Shown here: positions 24,868-36,800 of the stretch, in pieces | Layout of the letters: each line of letters begins with the position of its first letter | Position numbering within the stretch: the first letter of the stretch is position 1 | From: Taenia hydatigena | Taxonomy: Eukaryota > Platyhelminthes > Cestoda > Cyclophyllidea > Taeniidae | Assembly: GCA_036345935.2 (NCBI GenBank) | Contig: JADWOT020000008.1 | Coordinates: forward strand, 11,267,672-11,331,671 | DNA: 64,000 nucleotides | Direction of reading: 5' to 3' | The notes under the pieces: generated by a model | Seen by the model: only the letters and a program-made list of their open reading frames with translations | Told to the model about the DNA's origin: nothing | The model's database searches: none | Position numbers and translations under genes: made by a program

Positions 24868-27800
24868 TCTTGTTCACTGTTAGATGTGCATTAAAATATT
24901 CAGGGAAAGTGTAAACTAGCTCAGAAAGAAACGGCAGTTGTATCGTAGGGTGTTGAAATTCACAACGCATTATAAGTGCAGGAAGAGTTCTAAATATCTA
25001 ACTTTAGAGTTCTTGTGAAACGACACATCTACACTCGCACTAAGAAGTGTCTCGTAAGCTTTGCTATTATCTTTCAAAATGTGTACATTCTCTCTGTATT
25101 TTCCTTCTTGACTTGCCCCACCGATAATGGAGGCAGAAGGGTACCACACCATAGTCACTAAGTTATTATCATTATCCATAGATGTAATATTATGACCACT
25201 TGATCATGTATTTATTCAAAAGTGTCTCCACAAAAATGCGTCCACAATTAGGCGTGAATCCGATGTACTGAACTGAGGATTCTTTCTCTCAGTAGCGGTT
25301 TCATTCAAAATTTGCATCCCACTAGCATTTCCGTGAAGTGCTAAACTAAAACCATTACCCTGACACCACTGGGTGGAATAAAAATTTAACTAAAAGTTTC
25401 TGGGTCCGGAAGTAAGAAATGATTGTTTTACATCGATGAAAACATAATTAAGTGAAATACATCTCGTAATGCAGCTTATTTGAGTTATCTTGTTAAGTAT
25501 TTGAAATTAAACACATTAAAAACGAACTACCTGGAAAGTGGTAAATGAAGATGCTGTTCCTGTGATGGCTGTCGAGCTTGGACTAACAGAACTGACCTGT
25601 GGAGTGCCTTTCTTTTCTGCTCTACCTGCCCCTAAACGACGACTTCAAGTTGGTGTTCGATGGTGGAAGTAACTCTTGGGAAGAGAGCGATTTTGATACA
25701 ACTAATCAACATAATCACCTCTATTTGCGATACCAGTGTCTTTTACTGTTTTAATCCGCTCACTGCAATAAAAAACGGGATGAAAATTCCCATTATTTTG
25801 GTCTTATTTGCGAAATAATTGCCTTTATGTAAGTTCCTGTGGCATTTCATCATTCGCATTTGAGGAGGGAAATTTTTAGAATGATTGGTGCAATTATGCC
25901 AACTGTGGGACATGTATGCTTCTGTCCCAGTAGAAACAGTAAAAATGAGCCATTCTCCATCATTATCCCTGTGCTTGGGGCGAGACAAGGGCTTTCAGAA
26001 AACCTGAAGACAAGCGCTTGACTGAATTTTGTCTTTCACCAATAAAAATATTGAGTATGATTTGAAAATTTTAGAACAAATGTAGTGTCACATTAGATTT
26101 TCGACATCATGGATATGACCTGGTTCACTTTTTTTCGTGCAATTTCTCCACAGGACCGGTTTTACAGGCGCCACTTCGAGAAGCGCATTCTGCGCTGGCT
26201 CATGCATTAATAGATGGGTATGAGTGCCGTTGATAGGCCTTCTTCAAGTACTTTGGGCAGGATATTCTACTTGATTTTTCAACTATAGTGTGCAGTCTTC
26301 TAAAAAGACCTACCAAATGTATTTCTTCTAAAAGAACTGGTCTTAGATGAGTACGCTATGAAATAGTTGAACAGGCGTTGAGCGCATACTGCCCCACGAA
26401 CTCTGCTTGGAGCCGCGTCCAAAGTCAGCATAAGCAATAAGCCACGACACCTCTTAATCGTAGGAGGCGGAGTTGGTCTGCATCATTTCGAAACTCGGAG
26501 CAATTTATCATTAGCAAGAATGGAAGCCCTACCCCAATCGTATTGGCATCTCATTTGGTTTTCCTGCTGAAACAGAGAGGCTGCAGAGTCGAAAGAAAGG
26601 CACCAATTTTTTTTTTATCTAGCGCAGAGATTACTTGCAAAAGAGATAAATGACGGCAATTAGACGGTGCATGTCGGATGCCGTAGGTGCGTATGAACCA
26701 CAGAGGCGAAGAGCCCTGTGCATCTCCATTGCACGCAACCCACTTGGATGTAGCATCAGTGTTGCCTGGAACATGAGTCTCTACAGATGCTATTTACATC
26801 GGGAGGAAAAGCTGTCAGCAATAATGCACATGGAATTTACAAGGTGAAATTGGATGCAATAAGTAATACTTTGATGGTATTCCTAAGAGTTCATTCGGAA
26901 AGGTGCAATTTCAATCAAATGCTAAAATTGTGATCATTGGCAGCCAGAGGTGATTCAAAGTATTTGGGCAAAATCAAACTTAATCTATGGAAATGTTTGC
27001 CATCTACCTTCGGCATCGCTGGGTGTTATTCAAAAGCTTTTAAAAAGTTAGTGCTAGAGGCAATAAAGTTGTTTCGACTTCGCTACTTCAAATTCCAAAA
27101 ATTTCGGCCGCGGTGCGCACGAAAAGCTCTCCACTTTGGGAGCGCAATAGCCTGTTGAAACAAAATTTGCCCATTGTTTATTTGAACAAATCGGTTAGTA
27201 AGGAGAAAACTAAGTTGATGCATGATCGTGAGGGAACAACTATGCGTCTCTAATATCAGACGTAACCAACTTACACAGAGCCGAGCTGCTGAAGTGTCGC
27301 ACTAAGAATTTCGGTGCTGGCTATTACTTATACCACTTGCATTCATTTGGCTTATCTCTAGTGGTCATATCAGTCCATATTACGAAGCCATTTGTTCCGA
27401 GATTATCTTGAATGCCGTGAAAAAAATGTAGTTTAAATGCAGACAGCAATGTATTTAAATGTTAGGGCGACATTTAAATCTCGTAAGTCAGAGCATACGA
27501 CCCGTCATAGAGCGAAAGCATGCTTACAGTGGATGGGGTAAAACACCTCAAATAATATTCTTTTAAACTTATTCTAAAATAATGTCCTGATTCGACAGTA
27601 TAGTGAAAAGCATCAGATTTGCCTTAATCCCATTTGAAAGGGTGTGTGCTGTATTACTTCATTCATCATTCCAACTACTGATCAGCTACAATTTTCATTG
27701 CGGTAACCTACCTTGTAAAATTTTGCCAAGTTTAATAACTCCAAGATCGCAGACTGCAGTAGGCGATTAGATTTCCGAATGAAGTGAGGTTCATTTTGAA

Positions 27801-30800
27801 CGGCCCCCACCCCGGCTCGTCGACCTCGGCACCTCTCGATTGGTGTGTTTAGCACACCGCGTCCTCATTGGTTGTACAGACGTCAGCTTATTCACAACCT
27901 CGTTCGGCCACATCAAGTGACAGTTTTAACACTATGCACCTCTGTGACTATTGACTTTAAAGGGCGCTGAATTAAAAGCAATTCTGTCGAAGCATAAAGC
28001 TCTTCTCATTTCTCCATACCATTAACCGAAAAGTGGCACTCTACTTTGTTTCACTCTATCCCGTAAGATATTTGGGGTTTGGAATCTAACTTGGAGAATA
28101 ACGAAGTATTCATAACGCCAGGTAGCGAAAATTACCAAAATAGCATTGCTCATTGTTACTTAATTGTGATCTTTCCATTCTGCTTTATGCTTCGAAAATT
28201 ATTTATCAATAGCCCATTTAATCCTCGTTAAATGAGAGCACGACCATTAGTTTAATAAACCTGTTAGTAATACTTATTGCAATGCAAGAACACGATTAAA
28301 GTCACTGAGACCCATGCTGTGTCCGGGGTGCATCTGTGGAACTGTGCTGTGTCCTCAGGACTAAGCTGTTTAGCCTCTCTTGGTGTGAGATCCTCAAAGG
28401 GATCCACCATCACCATCGGTTCAGCAATTGCCAGATAGCACAATCCAGTACTCCCGTTCCCAGACCCACAAACAATTCACACTATATCTTACGTAAACTT
28501 GCAACTCGTGATGGCTCACCATGTGCCCCATGGACTGAAGCTTTGTTTATGAATTCGCAGTGCACTACTGTTGCCAGATGTACCTTAACCTCGAACGTTA
28601 GAACAGACCTCAATAGGATGTATGGAAAGGAATGATGGCTAAATAGTGTAATCAGGTTATTGAAAAAAAATTCTGGCTGCTTAATTTTATAATGGTCAGG
28701 AAATGACGCTGAAGTAGTGATGGGCTATTGTTCAGTCACGACCATCAGTACTTTGGGTTGTGCTTGGTCTACCTGCACTTCAACAAGCTTGAGTACGTAA
28801 AGGTAAAGCTGAATGCCCCCATAACCATGTCCCAAATAATCAACAGTGACGACTTCATGAAAGGCACTGGGTTCCAAAGCAAAGGCATAACAAGTGTTGC
28901 AGCAATTGCGCTAAAACCTGTTAGCACCAAAAGTATTGTGCTGCATGATCAAACTCAAAATAAGCCCCACTACTTGAACATTCAGCGCTATGTTTAGAAG
29001 TAGGGTGGAGAAACCACTCAAAATTAAGACGCTTTGATCACACGAGGTTGAATTGAATCTCTTTAAAGCTTGAAATTGTATGATAATCATTCAAATGTCT
29101 TTTTAAGCAACGATTTGACAGTGGAAGGGGAATTTCGGACATTCATGGTGAGGTAAACAGGTAAGTTAATTCCCATTTGACAAAGCGTTCATAGCGACTG
29201 CGCTTATCTATATGGGTTTAGAAACGACTCCTCACAGCGGACAAACACAGCGACAATTCTTAACAGCTTCCCATAAACACCAGGCTTCTTTTAGAAGCAT
29301 TAAATGGTCTGTTGTCAGTGGACTAATTCCATGTTAACCATAGTCTAGCTTAAGCGAACCCTTTACATTGCACCCACTTGTTCGTGTGTCCAATGAAAAC
29401 ACAAATCTTTGCTATCCCATATAAGTGTAAGATACAACTTAACTCCATCATTACTAATAGTAGCAGTAAGAAGTAACTGATTGCCCCGACCCAAATAGAC
29501 ACTTTGTTGTGTAAACCAAAACTAATGCATGTCACACTCTCAGTGAAGAGCATAATTTAGATGCTCGTGGGTGTTTGTTGCACAAACTCTCTGCTTTGAA
29601 ACTACACACATAAGGAGTTCAAATGCCTAGATGTACTAGAGCTTATAATAGCAGAGAATCAAGTTAGACACAGAGAATTCGCCTCAACTTTTCATACTTG
29701 CTCAATGTTGTAGAAGAATTTACAGCAAATAAGTACGCAGGACATGGAAATAGATGTCGAAGTAGTCGAGAAGGGTTGAACGAGGGAACATGTCAGGCAC
29801 CCTCCCCGCATCCATTGGCTGATGTCGCCTCAGAGGGACAGGGGTGAGCATTCCTACGAAATTGCGTTGATGTCGAGTCTGAGTTGGAGGTAGAGGCTAG
29901 CGGGGCGGAGAGGGCGAATCCTCCTGGAACATGGATACATGCCCACCCGTCGCCAACACCATTATTCACCGAGTACATCTGCCGTAGTATTGAACGTGCT
30001 CCAAACCTTGGAACGTCGTTCCTGAGAGCAAGATTGATTCTGTTCATATGTGGTGAGCCAAAACATTCCATTTGTAATTGGAACTTTCATAATTAAGGTC
30101 CTGATAAGCCTCTGATACCTCTCGTTTTTTTGTTTGTACATTCATTTGTTCAATGCTAGAGTAAATTTTGTAACTACATAGAATTAGAATTATCATCCAA
30201 GGTGATCATCACATAAAGTCTCCTAGTGTCGTAAATCAGGTCATGCGTAATGCATTAATTGCCTGTGTGGCTCTCTCTTTTAGCACTACCACTTTACCCT
30301 CGCCAAATGAGCTGCCCCCAGAACCGTGCCAGTAGCGTCAAGTCCTGGGTGCCATATTTTTTTGTCTTCATGGCAGTCTCAGGGGCGCTACATATGACTT
30401 AAGGCGAACACATATCGCTCCCTCTCAAATTTCTTTCATTCTACTGAGTCTTCCAGCACACTTTAGCCAGACTGAAATGGACGATGAAAGGATTCTCGTC
30501 GCAAAAATCAGTCGACTCATAACTAATGACAAGCTGGTTCCTTGCATACATGCCTAAGCTTTCTACGTAAATTAATGGTGAGGGAAACATCTGCAGGAAA
30601 ATACTGATTTAAGAAATCATTCCTTTCATCCTTAGATGCACGCATTCCAAGATGACAATAATATCTAACCTGATGGCTTGTATAGGTCACATAGAGAGTA
30701 GTTTTGTTTAGATAAATTATTTCTGATTAGACACCTTAACTGCTATTTCATAGTTCGCAGTAACGCAGTGGATTCAGTTCTCTAGTGCTGCGGAACCACG

Positions 30801-32070
30801 CTCACTGGTGCAATATTATCACTTGAAGGTATCAAAAATGAAAATCAGCTCGTCAAAATCCCTTTAAGAATAAGCAAAATTGTATTGTCCTATCGGTAGA
30901 AAATCCAAATGTTGTAAAATATCCGAAATCATTGGGAAAATGGGCCACCAGTATTTCGAATTTCTCTATGGTACACTTAACTTGAGGGAGCACTGCATTT
31001 TACAACGATAGTTTTACCAACGACTTACCACATCGACCTGATTCCTTTAAGAAGGAAGTATATAAAAATAGTCAGCGCCAAGATAGTGGTGTACATCCAT
31101 ACATTTTGAGCTCCTTCAACTGAAGGAAACAAATTTAAATAGGGCTAATGTGCGATAATTACTGGGCAGATACACAACTTTGAGAGGCTCCTTATTGAAG
31201 TCATCCATGCTCTAGAGGCGAACTGCAGAATAAAGCGCGCCACCTGCTGCCACAGACTTGGGCGCTGGAAATATGCCCGTGCCCATCGAACAGGCAAGAG
31301 CAGGAAGCGGGATGGTGATTGGTGGTCCGCGGAACCAATAGGGACACAGAATTTGCTACATTTGACCCCACCTCCTCTTTCGGTGACAGTTTCCCGCCAG
31401 GATGCAAGCGGAACGCACCACTCTGTACTCGTTTTTAGACTTTTATTTAAACATCCCTACAAGGTGAAAATTTTTGTAATCCTAAAAACTTGAGACTCAA
31501 AATGCTCTGGGCAATGCAATCGAGGTTCGCCTCCAGTGCAAGGTGTTAAAACACAATAACGCAGGGCTTTGGTGCTGATAATTTTACAAAAGCATCTTAG
31601 CATACTTCACGCCGAGAATTACTTAGGTGTGTAAAACACATACATACTGCTTTCAGAGCTTCTCTCCTCCAATGTGAGGCAAATAATAGGAAAAGAACAC
31701 ATTCCAACAAAATTTGGATTAAGTCCATAAAGGGGCTAGCTTTGCAAACTCTGGGGCCGAGGCCAAAAACTTAGCCTTTAGTTGAGTACTGACTCTGCAG
31801 CGGAAGGAACGCACACGCACGTGCCGTAAATAATGGATACTGATCGTGTAATGTGTAATCAAACATCTTGCAAGAAGAGGATAATTTTACGAATTGCGAA
31901 TCATCCCAGCAACCACGGAAGCGGATTTCTAATCGACCAAATATAGCGTTTTATTACTTAAAACTTTTCGTGCTGAAATAGCGAAAAAGCACGGAAAAAC
32001 AAAGCAAGGAGTATTAGCTCAGAAAATGAGAAGGGATACACACGCGGAAGTCCTAAAATTTACATTGGCA
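24868..32070. other. Gene-poor intergenic region
   Basis: This is about 7.2 kb of AT-rich DNA with only short frames such as 28336-28635 (+) and 29793-30071 (-). None shows a recognisable domain or a chain of phase-matched exons. The fibulin promoter should lie at the left end. Slightly GC-richer islands near 26640-26850, 29800-29980 and 31200-31420 may be decayed repeats of a family I do not recognise. Confidence 0.4.
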
Positions 32071-32260
32071 TGTGTAATACGTTGTGTGTTTGAACTACCG
32101 GTTTCGGTCAGGGACACAGAGGTGGCCACATTGCCCTAGCTGAGTAGGCTGGCCTCCGAGCCATGCCAGTAGCTCATCCTCCTCTGTCCGTTGAATATGC
32201 ATATGTCCCGCCCTAGTATTCTGCCTTCTTTTGCCTTCAAGGGAGCCTCGAGACGCTACA
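32071..32260 (+). repeat. 5' LTR of the TRIM element
   Basis: Complete LTR starting TG and ending CA. It carries an AT-rich, TATA-like patch (TTGAATATGCATATG, about 32191-32205) that in other copies reads GAATATATATATTCT. This patch is a candidate core promoter. Confidence 0.8.
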
Positions 32261-32802
32261 TTGGTGGCAGCGAAAAGCGGACCCGACTCTACAGGGTTTC
32301 ATATCCCGACCTCTACCGCCTCTGGCATACTTCAGCGGTGCGAATGAAGTGTATGTGCTACGGATGGGAGTATCTCTGATCTCCCATAGCAGAAGGGCTA
32401 AGAACGACGTCCGCCTTCAGCATCTACTTCATCTCCATGTTCCACAAGGAAGCTACTAACAACTGAAGCGACACTAGCCATGGACCCTCTGGAAATTTAC
32501 ATTCCGGAGATTACCCCTAATATACTTGCTTAAGGAGATCGGTGTGCTAACGTCTCCCTATGGACATGCTGATGGTTGGCAGGACCTCTTATTTCTGAAC
32601 TTTGTTCCCTAGCCGGACGAAACTCTGAGTCTAATCGAATTGTCAGGAGAGATCGCTGACTTTGGTGACAGGCATCGCCTCAATCGCGTTGAATGTTGGC
32701 GACTGGCATGACTAGCTCGTGGGTGCTTCTTGCAGCACTGTGTGTTGTAATGGCTGACGTTGGAGGTGCATCAGGGACGCCGCTCGAAAAAAGAGAGGGC
32801 AA

Positions 32803-32965
32803 TGTGATACTTTGTTTGTTTGAACTACCAGTTTCGGTCAGGGACTCAGAGGTGGCCATATTGCCCTAGCTGCGTAGGCTGGCCTCCGGGCCGTGCCAGC
32901 AGCTCATCTCCCTCTGACTGTTGAATATATATATTATTCTACTCTAGTATTCTGCCTTCTTTGCC
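32803..32965 (+). repeat. 3' LTR of the TRIM element, 3'-truncated
   Basis: It starts TGTGATACTTTG directly after the polypurine tract and follows the 5' LTR until about 32965, where unrelated sequence begins. It differs from the 5' LTR at many sites, so the insertion is not recent. Confidence 0.75.
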
Positions 32966-33833
32966 GCATGATGGAGGTACAATCTCAGGTACCAGCTTTG
33001 TTTAACAAAGTTGTAGAGCACCGCAGCACACCTAGGAGGCTGTGAAACATTGATTTTACTGCGTGTGGGACCTAAAAATAATGAAAAATTGAGTATTATT
33101 AGAAAACCTGAAGAAGACTTGGCGCTTACTGTTGAGTGGGTTGAAGTAGGTCAGCAAAATAACTTCGATTAAAACTGCATTTAGTTAGAATATACAAGAG
33201 TAAGACAAAAAATCAAGTTAAACTATTGATGCGTCCTTCACTACTTCTTCGGAGTAATTAATTGGAAAAAACTAGGAAGGTTTCTTAGTCAGGTCTAAGA
33301 GACAAATTTTATATTATTAGAAATAATATTTGCTATATCTCGCTTTTAGTCTAGCATCATAAATACAAAATTTCAAGGGGTAGATGTTTAAGTTTATAGT
33401 GTAATCGCAGCATTCTCAAAGGGCATTTTCGGGAGTTTAGCATCGTATTTGGTAATTCTGAGTTTACTGTTTTTCGTTTCAGGGCAAAGTTTCATCTATA
33501 GAAACGCCCTTTGGATTTGCATTAGTCACAGTGTTTTTGTATTTTTTCCCGTTGATTTCAGCATACTAATTTTGAGTGCACAAGAGTTTTCTAGCTTCAT
33601 ACAGGATCGTGAGTATTTACTGTAGATAAAACGTTTCTTACTGAGGTGTGGTAGCTATTTTCAGCTCTTTCCAATGATATCGTCGCGTTTTTGTAAGATA
33701 GCACACATTCATGCTATCTCATCAGGTCCTCTTATTGTAGTTGCTTGCAAAGCGCTCGTCTCGTTTTTCGTCTCGCTTTATTTGTTAACTTGTACCGCCT
33801 TAGATCATCGATGCCTCGAGAATACTTCTGAAA
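32966..33833. other. 5' flank of the DNTTIP1-like gene
   Basis: No gene is seen here. It probably holds the DNTTIP1-like promoter and 5' UTR, with the TRIM about 870 bp upstream of the start codon. Confidence 0.4.
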
Positions 33834-36800
33834 ATGTCTACGGATTTTAACAAGGATGTACAATTTAATCCACTGCCAACGCCAGATGATTGCAGGCCTC
33901 CGCCCCCGTTGAATGCGAAACACGAGCTCCACTACTATGGTGTTTCGAAAGCTGAGGATTCGCTTTCTCCTGCCGCTCCCGGTGCTTCTCCAATGACGCC
34001 TCTTTTGAATCCCGCTGAATCAGAAAATGCGATCGTCTTTGTCTCCAGCAGTGATGGGCCCAAGCATGATTTTCCTCCTCAATTGCATGCAGAACTCCCG
34101 CATTCGCGTGTTCAAGATCTTGTGAGGATCTTTCCTCCCCATTTTCGTCTAATACCTTCCTCATTTATTGTGCCGGTCTAAGTATTTTTAACGCCTCTTG
34201 GTAAATAACAGCATAATTCTTACCTCTTAGCCCCCCTCCAACCTGAATTTGCGCTATCGAAATATGCTTAACTTCCCGAAATACCTACCTAAGCGAAGCT
34301 TGGCTTTCGAAAAGCGGATCAGGTATGTATCAAAATATCTTCCTGCAATTTTGTGATATTATTTTTATTCAACCATTTGATCTGCACCAGATTAATTCAC
34401 TTTGCCATTTAAATCAGCGTCGCCTTCATGAGACTGCCTATATGCGCTATATGTCTCTATGTGTTATACAATATTTGCAAGTTTAGACGCTCTGGTATCA
34501 GCACCGATCCCGTGTACGCTTTGACGCTATTACGAAGATTTATCCAACCATTCGTGAATCGGGAGATCGACGCAATCATGAAGAAATATACTAAGGTAAT
34601 CGACTATTCCATTTGGTTCCACTTTTAGCCTTAGTATAATTTTCGAATATTTACTATCCTCAACGCTCATCCTAATCAATCTTCCGATGTGGAACCGTGG
34701 AGCATCATGCGCATCATCTCATTCCATGCTATTATTACGTTTTTCATGGGCTCCAGGCGAGAATATACATTAGCAATAACTTGATAGGTTCTTTCACACT
34801 TATTGTTTAAACTTGCCACCAAGCTGCGTGCTGGCATTTCATTTTCTATTAAGTTCACCTGCGTGAATAGTGAAATGAAGTCAGCAGCATAGCACTTGAG
34901 ACGCAAATGTATGTTAATGATCCGGATGTATCGTTTGTGCTGCGTTCCTATTTGTCATATCAGTTTTGCTGCCTAGTTATATCTACCCTAGTTCTTTTTA
35001 GCTGAAGCTTGCCCACATGCACCCCCCCTTCCAATCTATCCCTTAGCCAGCTTCTTTTGATTAGCTAGCCATTTTAGCATTCCAGGCAAGTTAGCTTCCT
35101 ACACTCGTAGTAATCCTTAAAAACCACAATTATTTAAAGCAAGTTGGTTCATCTTCGTACCATTTAAATTACCGACCGTTTTCAAGTCTATTCTCGTTGA
35201 AAATCTTGCATTTATTACCTGGGATTTTTCTCCTCTGACTTGACTAGTTATGTCTGATTGTTTTTTTTTTGTTGATTGAATGTTGAGAATTCATGTAAAA
35301 CTATCTTTTTCATTGACATCCCTGTGCTCGATTTGCATAATTCATTCTTCTCCCTTTTACTTTGGCTGCTATTTTTTTCCATCATCTGCGTGCACTGGTT
35401 GCTCAATCCATTTTTCGCCCCACCAAAAGGGAACGTGTGCATTTATAAACTGCATTGGCTTCTCTTTTTATCACCCTCAGTGTACGGAAACGCGCTTCAC
35501 TTTGTGTCTATGTCTGCGCGCGTTCCAAAAGTTTGTGCTTGGTGCTTCGTGCCTAACCGTCGCAGTCCTCAATTTCTGATGATGCCTGAACATCCACGCA
35601 GCAGTGTGCGTGTGCTGGGCTTAAAATTAATAGCTTTACAGCTCTTGTCGCCTGTGCTTGCAGCTCGTCATGAATCGTCGGTCCATATTTTGTGCTCATT
35701 CGAGTCTATCACATACGAAGAGGTGGTGGTGCAGTTACCAAGACCTTTTCCAATTTTTTTGCATAAAATGAAAATACTTTTTTTTCTCTGACTGTTTAGA
35801 TAGGCCTTATGCCTTAAATCTTCCGATTGATTTAATACAGTAGGAGTTGAATTTGCTATCTGAACAGGTAGAAAGTTGCTTTTCAAAGACTAATATCTTG
35901 TAGTGCTCTTTTGAGAGTGGTATGACTTTGTTAAGTGCGTTTTAGTTGCCTCACATTAACGTATAGTCGAATGCTTCCTAGACTGGATGATCTGTTATTT
36001 CTTAAATTTATCCCTCTTCGTGTACCTGTGAGATACAAACCCGTTCCTAAGGTTTTAATCAACCCCAGTACCAACTTCTTTTGTAAACAAGGTTTCGATT
36101 CTCAGGTATAAAAGGAATCGCCTATTTTTGTGACTTTCGAAAGTCTTTATCAATCTCCACCAGAATTCAAACGCTTGATGAGTAATTTATTCAAATTTCA
36201 TGCATGCAATTGTGAGAGGGGTATCTTTATCTTTTTCTATGATTTTAGCATCAATTTGTGTGAGACTATCAATGTTCTTTTGCAAATAAGCAGCTATTTC
36301 GAAATACTCTGCTCGAACAGTTTAAAGTACTTTCTGCATTTGAGCTTTTCGTAGCCCCTCGACTAACCGAACTCTCAATAACAACGCCAATTGATGTATT
36401 TTCTGCTAATATTCAATGTGCAATCGTGTCGAGTTGCAATTTAGCCTCACTTCTTCGGCACTTCTTGAACCCGGTGGTTTTTTCTGGGTTTTTTGATAGC
36501 ATTTTGAAATGTGTCATAATCACCCCCTCAAACCGACCTTTCAGGTAAACCTTGACAATCAGGAAAACGTTTGCAAAAATGCGTCGCAATACTGGGTTCG
36601 GAATAACTAGGGTTTTTTTTTAAACGCATTTCGATGCATTTGTCAAGTCATTTCTGATTTTATGCAATCATAGTGTTACAGGTAGGAATTCTCTAATTAA
36701 AGTCTGTAGAGCACTTCATTCTTCACGGTTTTTGTCGTGATTGCGATTTGACACATCTTCAAATCCCTCTTCCCGAAACTGCACCCTTCTGTTCCATCTT

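Larger units (their letters stand above)
32071..32965 (+). mobile_element. TRIM retroelement, best-preserved copy
   Basis: The 5' LTR is 32071-32260 (190 bp, TGTG...CTACA). A primer-binding site starts at 32262 (TGGTGGCAGCGAAAAGC), the complement expected for a tRNA ending GCTGCCA-CCA. The internal region, 32261-32802, has no long open frame. A polypurine tract (about 32786-32802, GAAAAAAGAGAGGGCAA) abuts the 3' LTR at 32803. The 3' LTR matches the 5' LTR to about 32965 and then breaks off, lacking its last 25-30 bp. The structure fits a non-autonomous element mobilised in trans by a full LTR retrotransposon. TRIMs of this kind are known from taeniid tapeworms. Confidence 0.85.

Noticed and set aside
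32191..32379. 62-codon frame crossing the TRIM LTR/internal border
   Set aside because: It spans the primer-binding site and is not kept open in the other copies, so it is not a gene.
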